Positions 8,128 through 17,113 of a DNA stretch of 64,000 bases are shown here, in pieces. The stretch comes from Bacteroidales bacterium. Lineage in GTDB: Bacteria; Bacteroidota; Bacteroidia; Bacteroidales; GCA-2748055. A program made the translations under genes and the position numbers. The stretch is from NCBI GenBank assembly GCA_021738565.1, contig JAIPBT010000002.1:71774-135773 (forward strand). The letters are read 5' to 3'. The notes beneath the pieces were generated by a model. The model was not told where the DNA came from and did not search any database. It saw nothing but the letters and a program-made list of their open reading frames with translations. Every line of letters starts with the position of its first letter. The stretch's first letter is position 1.

Positions 8128-8844
8128 ATGAAGAAGCACATTCCCAATCTGATCACGCTTTTAAACCTGGCCGCCGGAACAACCGCAATTTATTTGGTCT
8201 TAAACGAAATGCCTGCGCTTGCGCTTGGATTCATCATGGCAGCCCTTGTTTTCGATTTCCTGGACGGGTTGGCAGCGCGTTTGTTGAATGCAGTTTCAGA
8301 GACCGGGAAACAACTTGATTCCCTGGCAGACCTGGTAAGTTTCGGACTGGTTCCGGCTGCCATGATCTTCATGTCTTTCAGGACATTGTCTTTTCCCGGA
8401 AAGGAATTGTATATGTGCGGCTTAACCTGGTATGCCAAACTGATGTTCTTTTCCATTCCCATTGTACCTTTATTTGCCGCTCTCAGGCTGGCAAAATTTA
8501 ACCAGCAGGTGAGTACCGAATTGTTCTACGGACTGCCGACACCGGCTTTTGCCATATTCTGGACAGGGATCTACTTCGACCTGTCCATTCATCAAAGTTA
8601 TTTCGGACATGAAGTCAATGCATGGTTCTTATGGGGGGTAATGCTAATGATGGCCCTGTTAATGATTGTTCCCCTTCCAATGATATCCTTAAAATTCAGG
8701 GACCTGAATTTAAAAAGGAATTTTTCCAGGTACCTCATTGTCATCCTGTCAATGGCAATTATCTTATTTACAGGAATTCCCGGATTTACGCTCGTTGTAT
8801 TGTCTTATGTTCTATTATCTCTTTTAAGGATATTGTTAACATAA
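8128..8844 (+). CDS. pssA: CDP-diacylglycerol-serine O-phosphatidyltransferase
   Basis: 238 aa membrane enzyme that makes phosphatidylserine, the precursor of phosphatidylethanolamine. The CDP-alcohol phosphotransferase motif is complete: Asp43, Asp46-Gly47, Ala50-Arg51, Gly60, Asp64 and Asp68 (DG-x2-AR-x8-G-x3-D-x3-D). About six to eight membrane helices follow. The N-terminal KKHIPNLITLLNL is typical of the bacterial PssA type II family rather than of phosphatidylglycerolphosphate synthases. It stands alone on its own promoter. Confidence 0.92.
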   Translation: MKKHIPNLITLLNLAAGTTAIYLVLNEMPALALGFIMAALVFDFLDGLAARLLNAVSETGKQLDSLADLVSFGLVPAAMIFMSFRTLSFPGKELYMCGLTWYAKLMFFSIPIVPLFAALRLAKFNQQVSTELFYGLPTPAFAIFWTGIYFDLSIHQSYFGHEVNAWFLWGVMLMMALLMIVPLPMISLKFRDLNLKRNFSRYLIVILSMAIILFTGIPGFTLVVLSYVLLSLLRILLT

Positions 8845-8897
8845 TGGCCATTTGATCGTTATATGTAAATATGCTCTGACATTATTTCAATTGTACT

Positions 8898-9737
8898 ATG
8901 GGTGATTACAGTAAATTTGCGAAACATTTAAGTTCCATGAACAGGGGCTATTGCATGGAAGCCCCATCGACGGTCAAAACACATACTTTTGTAGAGAACA
9001 TCGTGCATATTCTTTTTCCCATTAAGCTGGATTGTAAGATTGAGGAATCCGAAGTCGAACTTGAACTGGGAAGGTGTGCGCTGGAATTGAAAGAGTTACT
9101 GTATTCTATAAGGAACTCCATTCCTGATACACCGGAAAATATTACAGCAGCTTTTATGGACCAGTTGCCTGCCGCGTATGATACCATGATGGATGATGCA
9201 GTTTCCATAGCAAGGTTCGATCCGGCTTCAAGTTGCGTGGAAGAGGTCTTACTTGCATATCCCGGTTTCTATTGTATTGCGGTATACAGGATGGCACATA
9301 TTCTGTTTAAGTTGAAGGTTCCATTGCTCCCAAGGATAATGATGGAATTTGTGCACGGGCAGACAGGCATAGACATACATCCCGGGGCCAGCATTGATTC
9401 ACCTTTTTTCATTGATCATGGAACAGGAATCGTTATTGGAGAAACCGCCAGAATCGGTAAAAATGTTAAAATATACCAGGGAGTAACACTGGGAGCGCTG
9501 ACCGTAGAAAAAGATTTGGCCAGGACAAAACGCCATCCTACCATTGAGGACAATGTTGTTATATATGCAGGAAGTACGATCCTTGGCGGGAAAACGGTTA
9601 TTGGTCATGATACCATTGTCGGGGGAAATACCTGGATCACTGAAAGTGTCCTGCCGCATTCCAGGGTCTACAGGCAGCACAGGGTAATTGTAAAAGACAG
9701 CAAAGATTTTAACGCACCATTGGATTACGTAATATAA
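8898..9737 (+). CDS. cysE: Serine O-acetyltransferase
   Basis: 279 aa. Transfers acetyl from acetyl-CoA to serine, the first step of cysteine synthesis. An N-terminal helical domain (about 1-155) precedes a left-handed beta-helix of hexapeptide repeats. Catalytic elements are GIDIHPGA with His161 and [10 protein letters not shown] with His174. The protein ends in DYVI; the C-terminal Ile is the feature by which serine acetyltransferase docks into the active site of cysteine synthase. It is two bases upstream of the cysteine synthase gene, so both enzymes of the pathway are co-transcribed. Confidence 0.94.
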   Translation: MGDYSKFAKHLSSMNRGYCMEAPSTVKTHTFVENIVHILFPIKLDCKIEESEVELELGRCALELKELLYSIRNSIPDTPENITAAFMDQLPAAYDTMMDDAVSIARFDPASSCVEEVLLAYPGFYCIAVYRMAHILFKLKVPLLPRIMMEFVHGQTGIDIHPGASIDSPFFIDHGTGIVIGETARIGKNVKIYQGVTLGALTVEKDLARTKRHPTIEDNVVIYAGSTILGGKTVIGHDTIVGGNTWITESVLPHSRVYRQHRVIVKDSKDFNAPLDYVI

Positions 9738-9739
9738 TT

Positions 9740-10648
9740 ATGAGATACAACAACATTTTGGAAACGATCGGAAATACCCCCCATATAAGATTGAGCAGGC
9801 TGTTTCCTGAACATGAGGTTTGGATGAAACTTGAAAAGAACAATCCCGGAGGAAGCATAAAGGATCGAATTGCACTTTCGATGATTGAGGATGCAGAGAA
9901 AAGGGGCTTGCTCAGAGAGGGCAGTGTAATTATTGAACCGACCTCTGGAAACACCGGGATTGGTCTTGCTATGGCTGGCGCTGTAAAAGGTTATCGCGTT
10001 ATCCTTGTAATGCCTGAATCGATGTCCATGGAACGCCAATGCATACTCAGGGCTTATGGCGCAGAAATTGAGCTTACCGACAGGGCAAAGGGAATGAAAG
10101 GTTCCATTGCAAAGGCACACGAGTTGAAGGCTGAACACGGGGATGCATGGATCCCTTCGCAATTTGAAAATGCGGCCAATCCCTCTGTACATGAGCAAAA
10201 AACGGCAATAGAGATATTAAAGGATTTCCCTGAAGGACTGGACTACATGATCACCGGTGTAGGGACAGGAGGTCATATCAGCGGTGTCGGCAGGGTCCTT
10301 AAAAAACACATGAAAAATCTTAAAGTATATGCCGTGGAACCCGAATCATCACAGGTGATCAAAGGGGCATCTCCAGAACCGCACCCGATCATGGGGATTG
10401 GACCCGGTTTTATACCTGATAATCTTGACACCTCCATCCTTGATGGGACCGTTGCCGTGGAGAATCAGGAAACATACCTATTTACAAGAAAGGCAGCACA
10501 GGAAGAAGGAATCTTTGCAGGCATATCAAGCGGGGCATCACTGGCAGCCGTATCCAAAATGCTCAAGGAGATCCCTGCCCGGGCGAAGGTCCTTACTTTC
10601 AACTATGATACCGGAGAAAGATATTTGTCGGTGAAAGACCTGTTTTAA
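9740..10648 (+). CDS. cysK: Cysteine synthase (O-acetylserine sulfhydrylase)
   Basis: 302 aa PLP enzyme of fold type II that converts O-acetylserine and sulphide to cysteine. The PLP lysine is Lys41 in NPGGSIKDR; the substrate loop TSGNTG is at 68-73 and the phosphate-binding [10 protein letters not shown] lies near 175. The length and the conserved core fit both CysK and CysM; the gene order after cysE supports the biosynthetic role, so the symbol is assigned at family level. Confidence 0.9.
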   Translation: MRYNNILETIGNTPHIRLSRLFPEHEVWMKLEKNNPGGSIKDRIALSMIEDAEKRGLLREGSVIIEPTSGNTGIGLAMAGAVKGYRVILVMPESMSMERQCILRAYGAEIELTDRAKGMKGSIAKAHELKAEHGDAWIPSQFENAANPSVHEQKTAIEILKDFPEGLDYMITGVGTGGHISGVGRVLKKHMKNLKVYAVEPESSQVIKGASPEPHPIMGIGPGFIPDNLDTSILDGTVAVENQETYLFTRKAAQEEGIFAGISSGASLAAVSKMLKEIPARAKVLTFNYDTGERYLSVKDLF

Positions 10649-10740
10649 GCAGTTTTTCATAATTTTAACCCCTGTTTGTTGCACAAAACATTTCAAACAT
10701 CAGTTGGGTAATTGTGATTTCTTTGAAGAATAGATCATAC

Positions 10741-11832
10741 ATGAAGCCTGTAATCATTGCCATTGCATTACTTATAACCACTGTATACTCCGGCAGTTGT
10801 GACCGGAATACTGCTGCGGTTCAGAAAAAGAGACAGCAGGGGATCGTGAAAAACAAAGTTTCTGCAATGCTTAAGCCTGAACAGAATTCAAGATTTACAA
10901 TTGGTGATTCAATTGAAGTTAATGCGACACTCCCCGATTCATTGGCACCGGATTCCGTTGAGGTCTATTTTAAAGGGAAATTGTATGGATCCTACAGTGG
11001 CAATGGAGACATTATTATTACAACAGATGGAGCAAATCCCGGTAAAGCCGGGGTCAGGATCAAGCTGTTCTTTGCCGACAGCATATCAGAGAGCCACAGC
11101 CGGCAGGTAGAATTATTATCTGATGTTGTTCCGAAGCAATACCATTACAGGGTAATCAACAGCTATCCGCATGATGTGGGAGCTTATACACAGGGACTTG
11201 TCTATCATGAGGGCTGGTTGTATGAAGGGACTGGCAATTATAACCAGTCTACGTTGAGAAAGGTGCGGCTTGAGGATGGAGAGATCATTCAGATAAGAAA
11301 CAATGCATCTGACATTTTTGGTGAAGGGATCACCATTTACAATAAGCAAATATACCAGCTTACATACAAGGCCCAGATCTGTTTTGTGTATGACCTTCAT
11401 ACATTCGAAGAGATCAGAAAATACTATTTTCAAAACAAAGAGGGATGGGGCATTACAAACAGTGAAACGGAACTGATCATGAGCGACGGAACCCATATGT
11501 TGTATTTTATTGATCCCAATACGGATACAGTCATTCGTCAAATCGAAGTCTTTAACGATCAGGGGCCGGTTGAGGACCTGAATGAACTTGAATACATCAA
11601 TGGAAAAATCTATGCCAACCGCTACTATACCGATGAAATTGTAATAATTGATCCCGAAAACGGAAAGGAAGTGGGGAGGGTTAACATGAAAGGCATCCTG
11701 CCATTGAAAGACCGCAAGCCAGGTACGAATGTATTGAATGGCGTAGCCTGGGATCAGGAAGGTGAAAGGTTGTTTGTAACTGGAAAATACTGGCCAAGGT
11801 TATTTGAGATAGAACTTGTTCCGGCTGATTGA
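10741..11832 (+). CDS. Glutaminyl-peptide cyclotransferase (plant-type, PF05096), lipoprotein
   Basis: 363 aa from ATG 10741; a GTG at 10714 would add nine residues before the signal. The first 20 residues form a lipoprotein signal ending in YSGSC, with Cys20 as the lipid attachment site. After an Ig-like region of about 120 residues comes a five-bladed beta-propeller glutamine cyclotransferase domain, recognised from GAYTQGLVYHEGWLYEGTG and repeated YEGTG/IYQLT-type blades. These enzymes cyclise N-terminal Gln to pyroglutamate; in Bacteroidota this matters because many exported proteins begin with Gln after signal cleavage. Location would be the outer or inner membrane, facing out of the cytoplasm. 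Confidence 0.85.
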   Translation: MKPVIIAIALLITTVYSGSCDRNTAAVQKKRQQGIVKNKVSAMLKPEQNSRFTIGDSIEVNATLPDSLAPDSVEVYFKGKLYGSYSGNGDIIITTDGANPGKAGVRIKLFFADSISESHSRQVELLSDVVPKQYHYRVINSYPHDVGAYTQGLVYHEGWLYEGTGNYNQSTLRKVRLEDGEIIQIRNNASDIFGEGITIYNKQIYQLTYKAQICFVYDLHTFEEIRKYYFQNKEGWGITNSETELIMSDGTHMLYFIDPNTDTVIRQIEVFNDQGPVEDLNELEYINGKIYANRYYTDEIVIIDPENGKEVGRVNMKGILPLKDRKPGTNVLNGVAWDQEGERLFVTGKYWPRLFEIELVPAD

Positions 11833-11841
11833 AAGCTTGTT

Positions 11842-12774
11842 TCAGGCAGATATTCCGTTGGCGATCACTTTCAGGCTCCTGGGAATGATCTGGAATTCCA
11901 TGGGTGAATGTCCCAGCGTTTCACCATCGGTTTCAAGTTGCAGCAATGAGGGAGAATCCACATTGATGGTCTTTCCTGTGTACGACTCGACTTTTCTGTG
12001 CTGGGTGATCTTCCCGTTGTAAAGTTTGTTGATGTTGGCAATCACATTCAGTCTGCCAATTTTTTTGATAAGTGTAATGCTGTACAGCCCATCGTCAGCT
12101 ATTGCATGGGGGATCTGCATCATACCTCCACCATTGTATTTACCTATCCCAATATTCATACTGAAAACCTTGCGTTTGAAAGCATTGCCGTCAATTTCTA
12201 TCTTAGCCTTGATAGACCGGTAGCTCAACAGGCTAGTGAACAATGTGGTCATGTACAGACCTACACTGCTTTTTCCCCTCTCTTTCATTCGGTTGGTGCG
12301 GGCAACCACCTTTGCACCGAATCCCATTCCGGCAATATTGATAAAATATCTTTGCCAGTTTTTCCCGCTTCTCATATAGGTCACAACCCCTGCATCCTGT
12401 ACAAAGGTTTTCTGGTTTTTGATTGTTATAACTGCCTGTTCATAATCCTGGGGTATATTGAACATCTTTCCCCAGTCATTTCCGGTTCCCACTGTAATTA
12501 TTCCAAGCATAACCTCATTGGTGGGTATTCTTTGCTGGGCAAAGACACCATTGATCACTTCATTCATCGTGCCATCACCGCCCACAACAATGATCTTGTT
12601 GTATCCTTCATTGATCTTATTCCTGGAAATCAGCATGGCATGCAACCTGCGGCTGGTAAAAACAGGGTCGAACCTGAAATTATGTTTTTTAAGAAGCCCC
12701 TTGATAATGGGCCATGCTTTTTCTGCCTTACCTCCACCTGCTGCAGGATTAACAACTACAAGCCAATTCTTCAT
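11842..12774 (-). CDS. Diacylglycerol/lipid kinase family protein (YegS/DgkB-like)
   Basis: 310 aa from ATG 12774. It has the N-terminal NPAAGGGK (9-16) and GGDGTMNEV (65-73) motifs of the diacylglycerol kinase catalytic domain, which phosphorylates lipid hydroxyls with ATP, then a C-terminal beta-sandwich. The upstream in-frame ATG at 12801 is rejected because a good -7 element (12799-12806) overlaps it. Substrate is unknown; candidates are diacylglycerol or a sphingoid base, since many Bacteroidota make sphingolipids. It converges with the glutaminyl cyclase gene, 9 bases apart. Confidence 0.88.
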   Translation of the reverse strand: MKNWLVVVNPAAGGGKAEKAWPIIKGLLKKHNFRFDPVFTSRRLHAMLISRNKINEGYNKIIVVGGDGTMNEVINGVFAQQRIPTNEVMLGIITVGTGNDWGKMFNIPQDYEQAVITIKNQKTFVQDAGVVTYMRSGKNWQRYFINIAGMGFGAKVVARTNRMKERGKSSVGLYMTTLFTSLLSYRSIKAKIEIDGNAFKRKVFSMNIGIGKYNGGGMMQIPHAIADDGLYSITLIKKIGRLNVIANINKLYNGKITQHRKVESYTGKTINVDSPSLLQLETDGETLGHSPMEFQIIPRSLKVIANGISA

Positions 12775-12798
12775 TTTGATTTTACTAAGTTGTGAATG

Positions 12799-12832
12799 CA
12801 AAGATAAATGAAATTATAATTTGAATGATCAA
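12799..12832 (-). promoter_or_regulatory. Bacteroidota-type promoter for the lipid kinase gene
   Basis: Minus-strand TATCTTTG at 12806-12799 matches TAnnTTTG, with TTG at 12832-12830 and a 23-base spacer. Transcription would start near 12792, 18 bases before the ATG at 12774, and this fixes the start choice. Confidence 0.5.
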
Positions 12833-13110
12833 AATTTTTAGATTACAGAAGTAAATCGTTATTCCCGGCATGAGATTAGTTCGGGCAAATTAATGTAATT
12901 GATTGAGCAGAAATTTCTTTTAATTGACCTGGTGATTAAATATATAAATCCCGCAATAAAAAAATTATATTTGTAGTCTGTAGGAGTGTTAATAAACTGT
13001 TGACAAAGTTCATTTTAATTGTTTACAATAAAAACATGCCGGCCATAGCTGCCACAGTGAAAATAGTAACTTTGTTGATCTGTTTTTTATTCTAAATAAT
13101 AAACTTGCTG
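12833..13110 (+). other. Intergenic region upstream of parA with -7 elements
   Basis: No gene is visible. Two TAnnTTTG elements face parA: TATATTTG at 12966-12973 and TAACTTTG at 13067-13074, the latter 36 bases before the parA ATG. Neither has a TTG at the standard spacing. No palindromic parS site is seen. Confidence 0.45.
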
Positions 13111-13914
13111 ATGGGTAAAGTAATAGCTTTGGCAAACCAGAAGGGCGGTGTTGGAAAAACCACTTCCGCGATCAATCTTGGAGCCAGTCTTTCCATTCTC
13201 AATAAAAAAGTACTATTGATCGATGCTGATCCACAGGCAAATGCAACCTCAGGTACCGGATTTGACATTAAGAAAGTGAAAACAAGTATCTATGAATGCC
13301 TGATTGATGACATCGATCCCTCAAAGATCATATTGAACAGTGAGATCAAAGGATTCGACCTGGTTCCGTCACATATTGATCTTGTAGGTGCGGAAATTGA
13401 AATGCTGAATATGCCCGACAGGGAATACATGTTGAAGAATGTAGTAGATAAAGTCAGGGATAATTATGATTATGTACTGATCGATTGTTCTCCCTCGTTG
13501 GGGTTGATTACCGTAAATGCATTAACCGCCTCTGATTCTGTAATTATTCCGGTTCAATGCGAGTATTTTGCATTGGAAGGTCTTGGTAAATTGCTGAATA
13601 CCATCAATATTATACAAAAAGGACTCAATAAGGCACTGGCCATCGAGGGCTTTTTGCTTACCATGTATGATGCCAGGCTGAGGCTGTCTAACCAGGTTGT
13701 GGAAGAGGTACAGAAACATTTTCAGCAAATGGTATTTGACACGATCATTCAAAGGAACATAAGGCTCAGTGAAGCTCCCAGTTTCGGGAAGCCGGCCATA
13801 TTGTACGACGCTGATTCCAAGGGGGCCGTCAATTACCTGAACCTTGCCAGGGAGATCCTGCAAAGGAACGAGGAAACAGCATTGAAACAGGAAGACAAAA
13901 TTATTGATCCATAA
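13111..13914 (+). CDS. parA: ParA/Soj chromosome partitioning ATPase
   Basis: 267 aa from ATG 13111 (a TTG two codons earlier is less likely). A deviant Walker A motif KGGVGKTT is at 11-18, with the signature Lys11, followed by the Walker A' DADPQANAT and the Walker B IDCSPSLGL. ParA dimerises on ATP, binds DNA non-specifically and is driven by ParB to move origins apart. The short form without an N-terminal HTH is the chromosomal Soj type. parB follows after 13 bases. Confidence 0.95.
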   Translation: MGKVIALANQKGGVGKTTSAINLGASLSILNKKVLLIDADPQANATSGTGFDIKKVKTSIYECLIDDIDPSKIILNSEIKGFDLVPSHIDLVGAEIEMLNMPDREYMLKNVVDKVRDNYDYVLIDCSPSLGLITVNALTASDSVIIPVQCEYFALEGLGKLLNTINIIQKGLNKALAIEGFLLTMYDARLRLSNQVVEEVQKHFQQMVFDTIIQRNIRLSEAPSFGKPAILYDADSKGAVNYLNLAREILQRNEETALKQEDKIIDP

Positions 13915-13927
13915 TTATGAGCTAAAG

Positions 13928-14806
13928 ATGGCAGCACAGAAAAATGCATTAGGGAGAGGATTGGGAGCTTTGATAGAGGCTTCTGAAGACGATACGCATG
14001 AATTGATAGCTGCAGCAGCAGCCAATGAAATTCCGGTTGAAAATATTGAAGTGAACCCCTATCAGCCACGGACACATTTTGATGAGGAAACCCTTGATGA
14101 ACTGGTAACATCAATTAAAGAACTGGGTATTATACAACCCCTTACGGTTCGTAAAGTAGGGAAGGATAAATACCAGTTGATCACCGGGGAAAGAAGACTG
14201 AGAGCTGCCGCAAAGGCCGGTTTAAAGAAAGTTCCTGCATATATCAGGGATGCTGAGGATAAAAATATGCTCGAACTGGCACTGGTGGAAAACATACAAC
14301 GGGATGACCTGGATGCCATCGAAGTGGCACTTTCATACCAGCGCCTGATCGATGAGGTGAACCTTACCCAGGAAACACTTGGTGAAAGGGTTGGAAAGAA
14401 AAGGGCCACGGTGACCAATTACCTGAGGTTATTGAAACTGCCTGCCGATATCCAGGCCGGTATCAAGGATAGAAAATTATCAATGGGACAGGCAAAGGCA
14501 CTTATTACCATTGAGGACCCGGATCTGCAACTGGAAGTATACCAGCAGGTTATTGGACAGGATCTTTCAGTACGCCAGGTAGAGACACTTGTTCAGAAAT
14601 TAAAGAGAAAGCAGGATGGCAAGGAGAGAGAACCAGAAGAAAGAAACGATGAATATGATCGATTGAGAGATCATTTATCGAAATTCTTTGATGCAAAAAT
14701 TGATTTTAAGCGCAATAATAAAGGTTCCGGTAAGATCGTTATACCATTTGGTTCAGATGAGGATCTTCAAAGAATATTGAGCATCCTTGATAAACCGGAC
14801 GCATGA
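13928..14806 (+). CDS. parB: ParB/Spo0J chromosome partitioning CTPase
   Basis: 292 aa from ATG 13928. The N-terminus has the Arg-containing KNALGRGLGALIE segment that stimulates ParA. The CTP-binding motifs are visible: TGERR (86-90) and ENIQR (121-125). A helix-turn-helix lies at about 147-170, followed by a linker and a C-terminal dimerisation domain. It loads on parS and spreads as a sliding clamp. Its last codon overlaps the next gene by ATGA. A TTG at 13904 overlapping parA is a less likely start. Confidence 0.95.
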   Translation: MAAQKNALGRGLGALIEASEDDTHELIAAAAANEIPVENIEVNPYQPRTHFDEETLDELVTSIKELGIIQPLTVRKVGKDKYQLITGERRLRAAAKAGLKKVPAYIRDAEDKNMLELALVENIQRDDLDAIEVALSYQRLIDEVNLTQETLGERVGKKRATVTNYLRLLKLPADIQAGIKDRKLSMGQAKALITIEDPDLQLEVYQQVIGQDLSVRQVETLVQKLKRKQDGKEREPEERNDEYDRLRDHLSKFFDAKIDFKRNNKGSGKIVIPFGSDEDLQRILSILDKPDA

Positions 14807-15438
14807 AATCACTTTACAGGAAAATAATACCAACCAATAACTGGAGAATCTTATCTGTGATTCTCCTTTTTGCTTTATTGGATGCCTCTCTTTTTGCACA
14901 GGAGGAGGTGTTTGCCGTGGATTCAACCGGAAATGAAGTTGTTATCAGTAACGGAGGGACAAAGAATGACACCCTTTCATCCGCCCGCAGTGATACGGTG
15001 AAGAATGACGAAGATATGCTGGAACATTCACCCAGGAAGGCGATGATCTATTCTATGATCCTTCCGGGCCTGGGCCAGGCATACAATAATAAGTATTTTA
15101 AAATACCAATAGTATATGGTGTTCTTGGCACTGTTGGTTACTGGATATCTTATAATACAGAGGGTTATAGATTTTATGTAGATGAATATGAACAGGATCA
15201 GAGCCGTGAAAATGAGACGTTTCTGAGGGCGTGGAGAAGGAACCTTGAGCTGAGTTACATCACCCTTGCAGGGGCCTATGCCCTTCAGGTGCTTGACGCG
15301 TATGTTGACGCTCACCTTTTTTACTGGGATGTGAATCCTGATCTGACCCTCAGAATAGAACCTTCCGTTGAAACCTCCTCAATGCCGATCCATTTACCGG
15401 TGAATTACTATGGCCTCTCCTGCAAATTTACCTTTTAA
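14803..15438 (+). CDS. DUF5683 domain-containing membrane protein
   Basis: 211 aa. A leader with one hydrophobic segment (about 15-33) precedes a Ser/Asp-rich stretch and the conserved DUF5683 core, HSPRKAMIYSMILPGLGQAYN, with further hydrophobic segments around 98-118 and 145-165. Function is unknown. In Bacteroidota this family commonly sits directly after parB, as here with a 4-base overlap, and before a LysM transglycosylase, suggesting a link between chromosome segregation and the envelope, but that is inference. Confidence 0.85.
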   Translation: MKSLYRKIIPTNNWRILSVILLFALLDASLFAQEEVFAVDSTGNEVVISNGGTKNDTLSSARSDTVKNDEDMLEHSPRKAMIYSMILPGLGQAYNNKYFKIPIVYGVLGTVGYWISYNTEGYRFYVDEYEQDQSRENETFLRAWRRNLELSYITLAGAYALQVLDAYVDAHLFYWDVNPDLTLRIEPSVETSSMPIHLPVNYYGLSCKFTF

Positions 15439-15450
15439 AAACAATTGACG

Positions 15451-17007
15451 ATGAGGATAGTTGTACTCTTTCTTATGAGCTTATCATTATATACTTTTCA
15501 AAATACAGATGCACAGGATACACTTTTTATTGAAGAACCCGAAATTTCAAATTTTAAAGAGAATGTTGACAGTCTGTTAAATATCTATTACATCAATCAG
15601 GCACTTGAATCGATGATTGATGATGCGGATTTTGAAGTTTCTGATTCTCTGCTGCCTGATTTCCCTGATTCTGTATATATTGCCCGGTTGCGGGATATTC
15701 CTTCGGTTGTGGACCTGTCCTATAACCGCCTGGTTAAAAATTATATAAACGTTTACACGAAGAAAAGGAGGGAACAGATGCGCTATATGCTGGCTGTTTC
15801 CTCCTATTATTTTCCAATGATCGAAGGAATTTTTGACCTGTATGACATACCGTATGAGCTGAAATACCTGGCCATTATTGAATCAGCGTTAAACCCCAGG
15901 GCGGTCTCCCGTGCCGGAGCAGTGGGTACATGGCAGTTCATGTATGGTACGGCCAGGATGTATGGCTTGCGCATCAACTCACTGGCTGATGAGCGAAAAG
16001 ACCCTGTAAAATCTACCCATGCTGCTGCAAAATTTTTGAAGAACCTCTATGGTATATACAACGACTGGACACTTGCACTGGCTGCCTACAATTGTGGCCC
16101 GGGCAATGTAAATAAAGCGATCAGGAGATCAGGAGGAAAGCGTGATTTCTGGGAAATTTACTATTTCCTGCCACGTGAAACCAGGGGATATGTTCCGGCA
16201 TTCATTGCTGCGACCTATACCATGAATTATCACCGGGAGCATAATTTGTTGCCTGACTCTGTGGATATCGTAGTGCATGCCGATACCATTATGCTGAATC
16301 AACGGCTGCATTTACAACAAGTATCAGAAGTGTTGGATATTCCTGTAAAGTACCTTAGGGATCTGAATCCGCAATACCGGTATGATATCATTCCCGGCTC
16401 TTTGAAGAATGCATACGCCCTCGCAATACCGGTCAAAAAAGTAGGGGAATTCATCGAACTCAGGGATTCGGTTATTGCCTATAAGGATTCCGTTTACTTT
16501 AGCGATGAAAAATTGATCACATCACCCAGCAGGGTGGACCGGAATTACCAGGTTGACCTGCCGGCTGATAAATATGATAAGATTTATTACACTGTAAAAT
16601 CAGGGGATTCTCCGGGCCTCATTGCCGATTGGTATGATGTCAGGTTGTCGGATCTTCGGTACTGGAACAACATCCGCAGAAACCTGATCCGCAGCGGGCA
16701 AAAACTTGTTGTATACAAACCCAAAGGGAATTCAGAACGCTACATGGGGCTTGACGGAATGACTTTTTCAGAAAAGCAAAGGTTCGCAGGCAGAGAGGTG
16801 AGGGAAGAAACGGAAGAACCTGAGATAGCATCCGATGGCAATCAGACTCTGGAATTTTTCTATTATACGGTCAGACCCGGGGATACACTTTGGGAAATTG
16901 CACAAAAGTACCCGGGGGTAACAGATACCGATATCTCGAAATGGAACAACCTTACCGACAGCAACAGGATCAAACCGGGACAAAAGATCAGGATCAAAAG
17001 GATGTAA
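15451..17007 (+). CDS. MltD-like lytic transglycosylase with two LysM repeats
   Basis: 518 aa from ATG 15451, with a signal peptide ending near residue 22. The SLT domain (about 125-235) contains the catalytic Glu144 in AIIESALNP, then GAVGTWQFM and AAYNCGPGN. Two LysM peptidoglycan-binding repeats follow, at about 379-424 and 469-518. It cleaves glycan strands with formation of 1,6-anhydro-MurNAc. It starts 12 bases after the DUF5683 gene and probably belongs to the par transcript. E. coli MltD is lipid-anchored and of similar layout; no lipobox is visible here. Confidence 0.92.
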   Translation: MRIVVLFLMSLSLYTFQNTDAQDTLFIEEPEISNFKENVDSLLNIYYINQALESMIDDADFEVSDSLLPDFPDSVYIARLRDIPSVVDLSYNRLVKNYINVYTKKRREQMRYMLAVSSYYFPMIEGIFDLYDIPYELKYLAIIESALNPRAVSRAGAVGTWQFMYGTARMYGLRINSLADERKDPVKSTHAAAKFLKNLYGIYNDWTLALAAYNCGPGNVNKAIRRSGGKRDFWEIYYFLPRETRGYVPAFIAATYTMNYHREHNLLPDSVDIVVHADTIMLNQRLHLQQVSEVLDIPVKYLRDLNPQYRYDIIPGSLKNAYALAIPVKKVGEFIELRDSVIAYKDSVYFSDEKLITSPSRVDRNYQVDLPADKYDKIYYTVKSGDSPGLIADWYDVRLSDLRYWNNIRRNLIRSGQKLVVYKPKGNSERYMGLDGMTFSEKQRFAGREVREETEEPEIASDGNQTLEFFYYTVRPGDTLWEIAQKYPGVTDTDISKWNNLTDSNRIKPGQKIRIKRM

Positions 17008-17082
17008 GGGATCGCTTCGCTCCTGCCAGGTGAACTTCCTCCGTCGGACCGACAGAAGCAGAATGTTATTTGCCGGTCTTTT

Positions 17083-17090
17083 TACATTTG
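17083..17090 (+). promoter_or_regulatory. Candidate -7 element for the GDSL gene
   Basis: TACATTTG matches TAnnTTTG 23 bases before the ATG at 17114. No TTG lies at the standard spacing, so support is partial. Confidence 0.3.
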
Positions 17091-17113
17091 CTTTTATCTT
17101 ATATCTTTAACTC

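Noticed and set aside
13000-13029. TTGACA-N18-TACAAT resembling a sigma-70 (E. coli type) promoter before parA
   Set aside because: The Bacteroidota primary sigma factor does not use this form; the TAnnTTTG elements nearby are better candidates.
16171-16182. CACGTGAAAC resembling a parS half-site, 1.4 kb after parB
   Set aside because: Only one half of the 16-bp parS palindrome matches and it lies inside the mltD-like coding region in a conserved frame; chance is more likely.
17008-17113. GTCGGACCGAC hairpin after the transglycosylase gene as a terminator
   Set aside because: The stem is short and not followed by a T run; support is too weak.
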